DNA of 64,000 nucleotides from JAIOSF01 sp963677755. GTDB taxonomy: Bacteria > Campylobacterota > Campylobacteria > Campylobacterales > Arcobacteraceae. A program made the position numbers and the translations under genes. The stretch's first letter is position 1. The number at the start of each line of letters is the position of its first letter. The notes beneath the pieces are model-generated. The model saw nothing but the letters and a program-made list of their open reading frames with translations. It made no database searches and was not told the origin of the DNA. Below are positions 8,997-16,997 of the stretch, piece after piece. The DNA lies in the NCBI GenBank assembly GCA_963677755.1, contig OY782506.1, positions 1,302,001 through 1,366,000 on the forward strand. The letters run 5' to 3'.

Positions 8997-10469
8997 TTAA
9001 AAATTAAAATATAAAAATTCTGAAACTCTGGACATATTAAAAAGCGTGCCAATTACAATAGCTAATAATAAAAATAAAAGTTTATAATTAAACTTTATTT
9101 TTTGAGATAATTGAACAACATTATCATAATATAGCACTACAAAAATACCAACAAGTATAAATGATATAGAAGTACTCCCAAACATTAATTTGCCAAAATT
9201 CTCAGCATGTGCTTCAACAAAAGGTCTTAATAATTCAAATTTATATACAGATCTATCACTAAACACAACCCCACTAAATCCAAACATACCCTTAAGTACC
9301 TTAATTGCATCTTCCCACTCTTTGGCTCTAAAAAATACCCATGCTATATTTACAAAGTTAAAGGTTATAAACCATGCTAATATTGAATTCATAGTAAAGC
9401 CTAAAGCTTTCCATGCTCTATGTATTACAAGTGCCATTCCATGTAAAAATCCCCAAAATACAAATGTCCACCCTGCTCCATGCCATAGTCCACCTATTAC
9501 AAATGTTGCTAATAGATTATTATAAGTTCTAAAGTTTCCTTTTCTATTTCCACCAAGTGGTATATAGATATAATCTCGTAAAAAACGTGATAGTGTTATA
9601 TGCCATCTTCTCCAGAAATCTTGTATATCTAATGCTTTATATGGGCTATTAAAGTTTATAGGAAGTTTTATATTAAATAATAGTGCTGCTCCTATTGCCA
9701 TATCTGTATATCCTGAGAAGTCAAAATATAATTGGAAAGTATAAGATAGACTTGTTATCCATGCTTCAAAAAGTGTAAGTGTTTGAGATATATCAAACCC
9801 TTTTGTTGCCCATATTGCAAAGGTATCTGCTATTACTACTTTCTTAAACAATCCTAGAGAAAATATAAATAGACCTAATGCTATATTTCTATAGTTCTTT
9901 ACTTTATTCCATCTACTAGCAAACTGTGGCATCATCTCTTTATGATGTACAATAGGACCTGCTATTAGTTGTGGGAAAAAAGTTACAAATAGTGCATAGT
10001 TTAAGAAGTCATACTCTTGTGTCTCTTTTCTATAGCTATCTACAAGATATGCTATTTGTTGAAAAGTAAAGAATGATATTGCAAGAGGCAATGCCAAATT
10101 TAATGTAGGAATATTTCCATCTGTTATAAAATTTACATTAGTTATAAAAAAGTCTGCATATTTAAAGTATGCTAATAATGCTACATTTGCTATTATACCA
10201 ATTATAAGTATTGTTTTTTTATTTATTTCTTTTTTACTTTTATTTGTTTGTTTATTACCATTAAGTATATTTCCTATTATATAGTTAAAAAGCATACTAC
10301 TTAGTATTAAAGGTAGGTATACTATATTCCACCAACTATAAAAAAATAAACTTGCAAATACTAAAAAACCTTTACTTGCTTCTGTATATCTTTTACTATT
10401 TAGGTAAAAATATATAAAAAATGTTAGGGGTAAAAATGCGAATATGAATTCGTATGAGTTAAAGAGCAT
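8997..10469 (-). CDS. MBOAT-family O-acyltransferase, copy 1
   Basis: 490 residues, about 10-12 membrane helices, similar in length to AlgI. The conserved MBOAT region is FWRRWHITLSRFLRDY (His near 290) followed by GGLWHGAGWTFVFWG (His near 330, the expected catalytic His). Such proteins pass acyl groups, usually acetyl, across the inner membrane to a periplasmic SGNH protein that acylates a polysaccharide. Residues 1-402 are identical to copy 2 and differ at one residue from copy 3; the tail (about 403-490) differs. It starts directly after the B1 stop with a good ribosome site (AAGGACTATAG-ATG) and is followed after 8 bases by the frameshifted A1 gene. Confidence 0.9.
   Translation of the reverse strand: MLFNSYEFIFAFLPLTFFIYFYLNSKRYTEASKGFLVFASLFFYSWWNIVYLPLILSSMLFNYIIGNILNGNKQTNKSKKEINKKTILIIGIIANVALLAYFKYADFFITNVNFITDGNIPTLNLALPLAISFFTFQQIAYLVDSYRKETQEYDFLNYALFVTFFPQLIAGPIVHHKEMMPQFASRWNKVKNYRNIALGLFIFSLGLFKKVVIADTFAIWATKGFDISQTLTLFEAWITSLSYTFQLYFDFSGYTDMAIGAALLFNIKLPINFNSPYKALDIQDFWRRWHITLSRFLRDYIYIPLGGNRKGNFRTYNNLLATFVIGGLWHGAGWTFVFWGFLHGMALVIHRAWKALGFTMNSILAWFITFNFVNIAWVFFRAKEWEDAIKVLKGMFGFSGVVFSDRSVYKFELLRPFVEAHAENFGKLMFGSTSISFILVGIFVVLYYDNVVQLSQKIKFNYKLLFLLLAIVIGTLFNMSRVSEFLYFNF
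9265..10469 (-). repeat. 1,205-bp MBOAT repeat block, copy 1
   Basis: This block runs from the start codon of MBOAT copy 1 to codon 402. By eye it is identical to 14655-15859 and differs from 17266-18470 by one base (A at 10204; G at 18205). Similarity to copy 3 goes on for about 105 bp more, to 9160, with four mismatches seen; similarity to copy 2 stops at 9265. Confidence 0.9.
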
Positions 10470-11486
10470 CTATAGTCCTTTGTCGTATTGTTTTATTTGT
10501 TGTTTTATATTTTCTTTAGTTAGAATAATACCAAAATTATCATTTGTATCTGTTGTATTATTATTTATTTTTTCTATAATTTTTTTCCCTACATAAGGGT
10601 AAAAATGAAATGCATCAAAAAAAGTATAATAACTTTTAGAAATACTATTTTCATACATAAAGTGATAAACTGTTCCAAAAGTATCTACTAAATCTTCTAA
10701 CCATAAAAAATACGACTTTTTATCTTCCATTATACTGTTAAATATAACTTGATGCACAGGCATTGTAAAAACAAGGAACTCACTTTTGTCATATTTCTCT
10801 TTTAATTCTTTTAAGAGTTTTAAATTATTATTTTGACTAATTCTTATACATGAATTTTGTAAAACTACTATAGATCTTTCATTTGAAACTTGATTTACCT
10901 TTTGACTTCCTTTCAATAAGTTTTTATCATAAAATCTTTGCTTCCTATCATAAATATTATTCTCAAGTTTATAAGTAGTTATTATGTTTTTAAGAGATAT
11001 TTTAAATAAGTCTAATGACAACAAACTTCTATAAGGATAAAAAAAGTCATTATTATTTTTAAGACCTACTGCTAAATCTTCACTTTTATTTTCCCCAAAA
11101 GCAAATGGATCCACACCTATAAGTATAGTTCTAGGTTGTTTTTTAGTAATTTGAATAAAATTCTGAATTACACTATCATATTCTTCCACAGACATTGCAT
11201 TTACTGAATAATTAAAGACTCTTCCTGTTTTTTCTTTATTTATATTTTGAGTATTAATATATGTTGCTCTACTGTTTCCAAGCAATATTGAATCAAAATC
11301 ACTATCAATATAATATAAAAAGTTAGTTTTTTGAATTCGCTCATTAAAGTCTTTCTGCTTAATATTAATATCTTTAGTAGATTTAAATGTAAATAAAGGA
11401 TCAACAACATAGTTAACTAAAACTATACTAACAGAGATAAGTGAAAAATACCTAATAAACTTTTTTATAAATAATTTATACTTCAA
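10470..11486 (-). CDS. membrane-anchored SGNH-like protein, copy B1
   Basis: 338 residues. One N-terminal membrane helix (about 10-28) is followed by a periplasmic domain. SGNH-like blocks are ILLGNSRATYIN (Ser block) and FFDAFHFYPYVGKK near the C-terminus (Asp-x-x-His block). It is a diverged paralogue of the protein at 13429-14472: both carry NYVVDP just after the helix, a DFNER/DFDER segment and a NAMS segment. The stop abuts the ATG of MBOAT copy 1 with no gap, so the pair is almost certainly functional together, probably as acyl-transfer partner. The exact acceptor is unknown. Confidence 0.75.
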   Translation of the reverse strand: MKYKLFIKKFIRYFSLISVSIVLVNYVVDPLFTFKSTKDINIKQKDFNERIQKTNFLYYIDSDFDSILLGNSRATYINTQNINKEKTGRVFNYSVNAMSVEEYDSVIQNFIQITKKQPRTILIGVDPFAFGENKSEDLAVGLKNNNDFFYPYRSLLSLDLFKISLKNIITTYKLENNIYDRKQRFYDKNLLKGSQKVNQVSNERSIVVLQNSCIRISQNNNLKLLKELKEKYDKSEFLVFTMPVHQVIFNSIMEDKKSYFLWLEDLVDTFGTVYHFMYENSISKSYYTFFDAFHFYPYVGKKIIEKINNNTTDTNDNFGIILTKENIKQQIKQYDKGL

Positions 11487-11501
11487 TTAAACTTCACTCA
11501 A

Positions 11502-12458
11502 TTACAAAAAAGGAAATACTTTATACATCTTCATTCCACATGAAAATTTCAACATAGCAGCTAATTTATTATCCTTTATTTGGAATATCTGATTTTTATT
11601 TTTTAAATAAATCATAAATAATTTAAAATTAAAAAAATAACTTTTATAATTTTTAAGTTCACTATATATATCTCTTATAATTTTTGTATTTTTATTATTA
11701 ATTTTTTCTTTATCAAAAAAAGACAGAAAGTCTTCAAACTGTTCCACTTTGATATCAAAAGCTTTTTCTCTTTTTTCAATTCTCATTTTGATAGTTTTTT
11801 TCTTTTTTTTCTCCCTAAGAACATCTGTAACATTTCCACCATGTTGTCTATAATGTATTAATGGGTCTTTAATCACAGCAATAGTAGCTTCATAAGAAGC
11901 TACAAAGCCTATCCATCTATCAAAAAAGATTGTTTCTGGAATAGGATATATTTTATTTATAAGGCTTGTTTTAAATAATAGTGTATTACCAGATATACAA
12001 TTATCAAATATTAATGATAATTGAGTATCTCCACTAATTGGTGTAACATGAAGTTGTGTAAAAAGATTTTTGCCTAAATCATTTCCATTTGCATCCATTA
12101 GTTGTGCATTGCAGTATACTAAAGAGGAGTTTGTTCGTGTTAATAAGATATACTGTTTTTCTATCTTTTCAATCTCCCAAATATCATCCTGGTCACATAA
12201 AGTAACCAATTCTCCAGTTGGATATTGAAGTGATTTTTCAAAGTTTTTATTAAATCCAAGATTATGTTCATTTTGATACACTTTAATTCTATTATCTTTG
12301 CTTTGAACTTCTTTTACAATCTCCAAAGTTTTATCAGTTGAACAATCATCATTAATAATTATCTCTAAATTTTCATATGATTGTTGTATCACACTTTGCA
12401 ATTGTTCTTCTATATATTTTTCACCATTATATGTACATATCACTACAGAAATTAACAT
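11502..12458 (-). CDS. family 2 glycosyltransferase
   Basis: 318 residues, GT-A fold, cytoplasmic face. The N-terminus ISVVICTYNGEKYIEEQLQS and the nucleotide/metal site LCDQDDIW (DQDD) are typical of GT2 enzymes, particularly rhamnosyltransferase-like members of O-antigen loci, as is CISGNTLLF in the acceptor half. With the rml genes in the next run, rhamnose transfer is a fair guess but is not shown by the sequence. It sits 9 bases after the preceding glycosyltransferase gene and 15 before B1. Confidence 0.85.
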   Translation of the reverse strand: MLISVVICTYNGEKYIEEQLQSVIQQSYENLEIIINDDCSTDKTLEIVKEVQSKDNRIKVYQNEHNLGFNKNFEKSLQYPTGELVTLCDQDDIWEIEKIEKQYILLTRTNSSLVYCNAQLMDANGNDLGKNLFTQLHVTPISGDTQLSLIFDNCISGNTLLFKTSLINKIYPIPETIFFDRWIGFVASYEATIAVIKDPLIHYRQHGGNVTDVLREKKKKKTIKMRIEKREKAFDIKVEQFEDFLSFFDKEKINNKNTKIIRDIYSELKNYKSYFFNFKLFMIYLKNKNQIFQIKDNKLAAMLKFSCGMKMYKVFPFL

Positions 12459-12467
12459 TATTTACCT

Positions 12468-13433
12468 TTAAATTATTTTTGACAAAATATATTTTGCTCT
12501 ATCTTTGTATGTATATCCACTACTTTGCATTCTTTTCATTCCACTTTGAACAATATTTTTTACATATTTCTTGTCTGACAAAACTTTTGGAACAAATTCT
12601 AACAATTCATCTGTATTTTTATACACTAAAATTTCTTTATTTGGTTCAAAACACAATTCTATATCTTTCACATAATCATTTAAGATGCAACTGCCCGATG
12701 CTATTGCTTCGAAAGTTCTCATATTTACCATATTTACAACATTCTCTTTTTGTGCAACATTCAGTGTTCCTATAGTTAAATTATAAATATTCACTACTTC
12801 AGTTTGATTCAATTTTCTTTTTCTAATTTTCCATTTATTTGAATGAGATTGAAGTTTATCCCAGTTAATACCCTCAATTTGTAAGTGATAATCTGTTAAA
12901 TAAGAAAAGATATCATCTCTATCTTTTGTATAAGAACCTATAAAATTTATAAAGTTTTCTCTATTCATGTCATGGTCAAAATGTAATTTAGGGTTATATC
13001 CAAATTGTAAAAGTTCATGATTTTTAAATCCACATTCATCTGCTTTAGATAACATTGCACTATCTGAAACATACAAAAAATCTATATATTCGTTAAACTT
13101 TTCTTGCTCTTTTCCAAAACTATCCCCAGCCCATGCAGTAACTACAATATTTTTTTCTTTACACAATATCACCAACTCTAAAGGGAGAAAAAAAATACCT
13201 ACAAATACAACAACAGAAGGTTTAAAATTTTTTATTATGAATTCAAGCTGCATAATTTGAGGTTGTATATTAATGCCAACTTTATTTGCAACTTTAAAAA
13301 TATTATATTTAAAATCTAATTTATTGATATAAAAACAATGAACCTCAATACCTAACTGTGAAAAACCTTCATATACATGAGTTGTCCAACCCAGATGATT
13401 GTCTTTCCCGATTACTAATACTTTATGTTTAAT
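12468..13433 (-). CDS. CgeB-like family 1 glycosyltransferase with apparent ATT start
   Basis: About 321 residues. The C-terminal half has the CgeB/Glyco_trans_1_2 signature RTFEAIASGSCILNDY. The reading frame goes on upstream of the first ATG (13253) through a convincing GT-B N-terminus (KVLVIGKDNHLGWTTHVYEG). The in-frame stop TAG at 13443-13445 leaves only ATA 13436 or ATT 13433 as possible starts. ATT 13433 has GGAG six bases upstream and overlaps the stop of the preceding gene (ATTAA). Using ATG 13253 would remove 60 residues, including the first Rossmann strand. It could be a true rare start, or an ATG lost by mutation or sequencing error. Confidence 0.7.
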   Translation of the reverse strand: MKHKVLVIGKDNHLGWTTHVYEGFSQLGIEVHCFYINKLDFKYNIFKVANKVGINIQPQIMQLEFIIKNFKPSVVVFVGIFFLPLELVILCKEKNIVVTAWAGDSFGKEQEKFNEYIDFLYVSDSAMLSKADECGFKNHELLQFGYNPKLHFDHDMNRENFINFIGSYTKDRDDIFSYLTDYHLQIEGINWDKLQSHSNKWKIRKRKLNQTEVVNIYNLTIGTLNVAQKENVVNMVNMRTFEAIASGSCILNDYVKDIELCFEPNKEILVYKNTDELLEFVPKVLSDKKYVKNIVQSGMKRMQSSGYTYKDRAKYILSKII

Positions 13434-14472
13434 TATTCGCTCCTACTCCATTTATCATTTTTTTATAATCTCTAATAAATTTCTCTATATTTTTATTATC
13501 TAACACAATACCATTTTTTACTTTCTTTTTATTATACCCTTTAATAATTTTATTTGCTATAATTTTACCAGAAATATGATGAAAATGGTTAGCATCATAA
13601 AAGTTTGAATAGTTTTTAGAAAAAGCTGTTGGATACATAAAATGGTTAACTTTTTTAAATATTTTAACTAAATCTCTTAACCATTGAAAATAATAATTAT
13701 CTAAACCATTTTTATGATTTCTTATAAGCTGTTCAATAGTAACTGGAGGGGTAAAAATAATAAAGTTAGTCCCCTTATATTTTTCCAATAGCTGTTTATA
13801 ATACTCTAAGAGTTTTGTATCATACTCATAAGGTATAAAATCTTTTAATGTGGACTTCTTATCTTTTCTAACATCAATCTCTTTAACTAAATTACTATTA
13901 TAATGTGCTTTTTTATTTCTAAAAGTTTCTCGAATATTTGATATGCTATATTGTAAAATATCCAAATTATAAAGCATTTTTAATTTATATAAATAATCCT
14001 TTGAGTTAGATAAATAATCTTTCTTATAGCTATTCACCAGTCTATTTTTATTACTTCCAAAAAAATCCAATCCCAAAATAATACTCTTTGGTTGCTTACC
14101 CACAATTTTATCGAAATTATCTAAAAATATTTCATATTCATAGGGACTCATTGCATTTACTGCATAATTATATGTTTTTCCAAAATTATTTCTGAATTGA
14201 TTTGAGTTAAGATATGTTGTTCTACTGCTACCTAAAATAACACTATCATAATCTTGATTTCTAAAATACAAATAATTTGTTTTTTGTTGTCGTTCATCAA
14301 AATCTAATTGTTTGACATTGAAATAATTTTTATGTTGGAATATCCACATCGGATCAACAACATAATTAATTGTAGCAACAATACTCATTAAAAATGCGAA
14401 TAATGTAAATAGTAAAATTACAGCTTTTTTAGATGATACTTTTTTATTAAAAATTAAAGTATAAAAATTCAC
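13429..14472 (-). CDS. membrane-anchored SGNH-like protein, copy B2
   Basis: 347 residues, GTG start inside the end of MBOAT copy 2 (26-base overlap). It has an N-terminal membrane helix (about 17-37), the Ser block VILGSSRTTYLN and the Asp/His block FYDANHFHHISGK. It is the diverged paralogue of B1 at 10470-11486. The tight overlap with MBOAT copy 2 argues that this protein is that enzyme's periplasmic partner. Other members of this loose family are annotated only as SGNH/GDSL hydrolase-like or hypothetical. Confidence 0.75.
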   Translation of the reverse strand: MNFYTLIFNKKVSSKKAVILLFTLFAFLMSIVATINYVVDPMWIFQHKNYFNVKQLDFDERQQKTNYLYFRNQDYDSVILGSSRTTYLNSNQFRNNFGKTYNYAVNAMSPYEYEIFLDNFDKIVGKQPKSIILGLDFFGSNKNRLVNSYKKDYLSNSKDYLYKLKMLYNLDILQYSISNIRETFRNKKAHYNSNLVKEIDVRKDKKSTLKDFIPYEYDTKLLEYYKQLLEKYKGTNFIIFTPPVTIEQLIRNHKNGLDNYYFQWLRDLVKIFKKVNHFMYPTAFSKNYSNFYDANHFHHISGKIIANKIIKGYNKKKVKNGIVLDNKNIEKFIRDYKKMINGVGANN

Positions 14473-15859
14473 TTACTTTTCCCAAACTCAAAATTGACCA
14501 TGATAACAATATAGCCAAAAATAATACTTTTTTATTATCTAATTTATTGAGGTTAATAAACTCCATACTATTTTTAGAAAATAAAATAATAATAAATATA
14601 ATTAAAAACTTCCACAATTCATTCTTATTTATTAGAGACAAAAAATTTAAAGATACAACCCCACTAAATCCAAACATACCCTTAAGTACCTTAATTGCAT
14701 CTTCCCACTCTTTGGCTCTAAAAAATACCCATGCTATATTTACAAAGTTAAAGGTTATAAACCATGCTAATATTGAATTCATAGTAAAGCCTAAAGCTTT
14801 CCATGCTCTATGTATTACAAGTGCCATTCCATGTAAAAATCCCCAAAATACAAATGTCCACCCTGCTCCATGCCATAGTCCACCTATTACAAATGTTGCT
14901 AATAGATTATTATAAGTTCTAAAGTTTCCTTTTCTATTTCCACCAAGTGGTATATAGATATAATCTCGTAAAAAACGTGATAGTGTTATATGCCATCTTC
15001 TCCAGAAATCTTGTATATCTAATGCTTTATATGGGCTATTAAAGTTTATAGGAAGTTTTATATTAAATAATAGTGCTGCTCCTATTGCCATATCTGTATA
15101 TCCTGAGAAGTCAAAATATAATTGGAAAGTATAAGATAGACTTGTTATCCATGCTTCAAAAAGTGTAAGTGTTTGAGATATATCAAACCCTTTTGTTGCC
15201 CATATTGCAAAGGTATCTGCTATTACTACTTTCTTAAACAATCCTAGAGAAAATATAAATAGACCTAATGCTATATTTCTATAGTTCTTTACTTTATTCC
15301 ATCTACTAGCAAACTGTGGCATCATCTCTTTATGATGTACAATAGGACCTGCTATTAGTTGTGGGAAAAAAGTTACAAATAGTGCATAGTTTAAGAAGTC
15401 ATACTCTTGTGTCTCTTTTCTATAGCTATCTACAAGATATGCTATTTGTTGAAAAGTAAAGAATGATATTGCAAGAGGCAATGCCAAATTTAATGTAGGA
15501 ATATTTCCATCTGTTATAAAATTTACATTAGTTATAAAAAAGTCTGCATATTTAAAGTATGCTAATAATGCTACATTTGCTATTATACCAATTATAAGTA
15601 TTGTTTTTTTATTTATTTCTTTTTTACTTTTATTTGTTTGTTTATTACCATTAAGTATATTTCCTATTATATAGTTAAAAAGCATACTACTTAGTATTAA
15701 AGGTAGGTATACTATATTCCACCAACTATAAAAAAATAAACTTGCAAATACTAAAAAACCTTTACTTGCTTCTGTATATCTTTTACTATTTAGGTAAAAA
15801 TATATAAAAAATGTTAGGGGTAAAAATGCGAATATGAATTCGTATGAGTTAAAGAGCAT
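14447..15859 (-). CDS. MBOAT-family O-acyltransferase, copy 2 (different C-terminus)
   Basis: 470 residues. Residues 1-402 are identical to copy 1, including FWRRWHITLSRFL and GGLWHGAGW. From residue 403 the tail is unrelated in detail and 20 residues shorter (it begins SLNFLSLINKNELWK), lacking the KFELLRPFVEAHAENFG segment of copies 1 and 3. All three end in SEFLYFNF. The ATG lies inside the end of the preceding SGNH gene, which takes its final codons and stop from this gene's repeat block. The ribosome site is weak (AGAGAA). It is paired downstream with B2. Confidence 0.9.
   Translation of the reverse strand: MLFNSYEFIFAFLPLTFFIYFYLNSKRYTEASKGFLVFASLFFYSWWNIVYLPLILSSMLFNYIIGNILNGNKQTNKSKKEINKKTILIIGIIANVALLAYFKYADFFITNVNFITDGNIPTLNLALPLAISFFTFQQIAYLVDSYRKETQEYDFLNYALFVTFFPQLIAGPIVHHKEMMPQFASRWNKVKNYRNIALGLFIFSLGLFKKVVIADTFAIWATKGFDISQTLTLFEAWITSLSYTFQLYFDFSGYTDMAIGAALLFNIKLPINFNSPYKALDIQDFWRRWHITLSRFLRDYIYIPLGGNRKGNFRTYNNLLATFVIGGLWHGAGWTFVFWGFLHGMALVIHRAWKALGFTMNSILAWFITFNFVNIAWVFFRAKEWEDAIKVLKGMFGFSGVVSLNFLSLINKNELWKFLIIFIIILFSKNSMEFINLNKLDNKKVLFLAILLSWSILSLGKVSEFLYFNF
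14655..15859 (-). repeat. 1,205-bp MBOAT repeat block, copy 2
   Basis: By eye this copy is identical to 9265-10469. It begins exactly at the ATG of the MBOAT gene and ends in codon 402, where the C-terminal region switches to unrelated sequence. It lies 5,390 bp from copy 1 and 2,611 bp from copy 3, all in direct orientation. Confidence 0.9.
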
Positions 15860-16988
15860 TAGATGGGTTCTCTTTTATTGCTTGATTTAATGCATTCACA
15901 ACTGCTTCTGAAGCTTTGTAACTCCAATGAGTATCATCAACATAATATAAATCTATTACATTATTTGCCAATTCTTTTTCCAATATCTTTTGGGTATCTA
16001 CAAAAATATAATTTTTCTTTAATTTCTGAAAAATTGAGAAAAAGTTATCTAAAGGATACTTATTATTTATAATATATTTTGAATATACATCATATTTATT
16101 AGGTCCTGGCATAACAATAAGCTTAATATCTTTTTTTTCTAAATATTTTGACAAATCGTTCAATATCTCATTAATCAAACTTAAATTATTCTGAGTATTT
16201 CTTTTTATTGATTTTATATCATCTCCATAATAAAGTAATGTGTCAGCTACATCTGAACTAAAAAATTCTTTTTCTAATTTAACCATGTGTACTTTTGAGA
16301 AATATGCTTTTTCCGAAAAATTATATAACAATGGGAAAAAAACACTTTTAAAATTACCATTATTTATATTTAAATAATCACTAATCCTGAATTGAGTATT
16401 TTCTTTAAGCTTATGAACATTTTCATATATATTTTCAGTTTTTTTATATTTTTTCAGAATATCTATACTATTAATATTAATATTTTTATCGATTGGTTTT
16501 ATAAAATTAGTAAAAAAATCTCTTTGTATCATCTCCAAAACAATATATTTCGTTTTTGACTTTTCTAAAAAACCACTATTCCCCAATAAATAAATAGTTT
16601 CAATATAATTTATTGTTGTAGGATATTGCCTTAAATTTAATACTTTAACATTAAGTTTATTTACTAAATAATCTTGGTAGAAAGGATTCTTACCATTACC
16701 CCCACCATTAGAAAACGAATCACCAATAGTCATAAAATCTACAGCTTCAAAATTATAATTTTTTATATCAACATGTCTAGACTGAAAATTATTTTTGATA
16801 GTTCTTACTTGATGAAGACCTTCATCAGATATATAACCTACTCTAGCTAAATCACCAATAATATAAGTGACATTATCCACATTAAAATGATTTAATTTTT
16901 TTGTAAAGAAATTCCATGATAAGATATTATAGACAAAAAACACACTTATTATAAAAAATGTAATTAGTGAAAATCTTTTATAACTCAT
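15849..16988 (-). CDS. AlgJ/AlgX-like SGNH O-acyltransferase partner, copy A2 (intact)
   Basis: 379 residues. The N-terminal membrane anchor is at about 7-28, followed by a periplasmic SGNH domain with FMTIGDSFSNGGGN (Ser block, near 90) and YYVDDTHWSYKAS (Asp/His block, near 350), as in AlgX/AlgJ-type O-acetyltransferases. It is the intact paralogue of the frameshifted gene at 7877-8988. It follows MBOAT copy 3 after 9 bases, in the same arrangement as MBOAT copy 1 and A1. Its last codons and TAA stop are read out of frame from the first bases of MBOAT copy 2, so its C-terminus was set by the repeat junction. Confidence 0.85.
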   Translation of the reverse strand: MSYKRFSLITFFIISVFFVYNILSWNFFTKKLNHFNVDNVTYIIGDLARVGYISDEGLHQVRTIKNNFQSRHVDIKNYNFEAVDFMTIGDSFSNGGGNGKNPFYQDYLVNKLNVKVLNLRQYPTTINYIETIYLLGNSGFLEKSKTKYIVLEMIQRDFFTNFIKPIDKNININSIDILKKYKKTENIYENVHKLKENTQFRISDYLNINNGNFKSVFFPLLYNFSEKAYFSKVHMVKLEKEFFSSDVADTLLYYGDDIKSIKRNTQNNLSLINEILNDLSKYLEKKDIKLIVMPGPNKYDVYSKYIINNKYPLDNFFSIFQKLKKNYIFVDTQKILEKELANNVIDLYYVDDTHWSYKASEAVVNALNQAIKENPSNAL

Positions 16989-16997
16989 TATTAAACC

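Noticed and set aside
9190..9525. Plus-strand open frames opposite the MBOAT genes (also at 14547-14915 and 17323-17526)
   Set aside because: They repeat only because the MBOAT block repeats. They lack ribosome sites and have the composition of antisense shadow frames.
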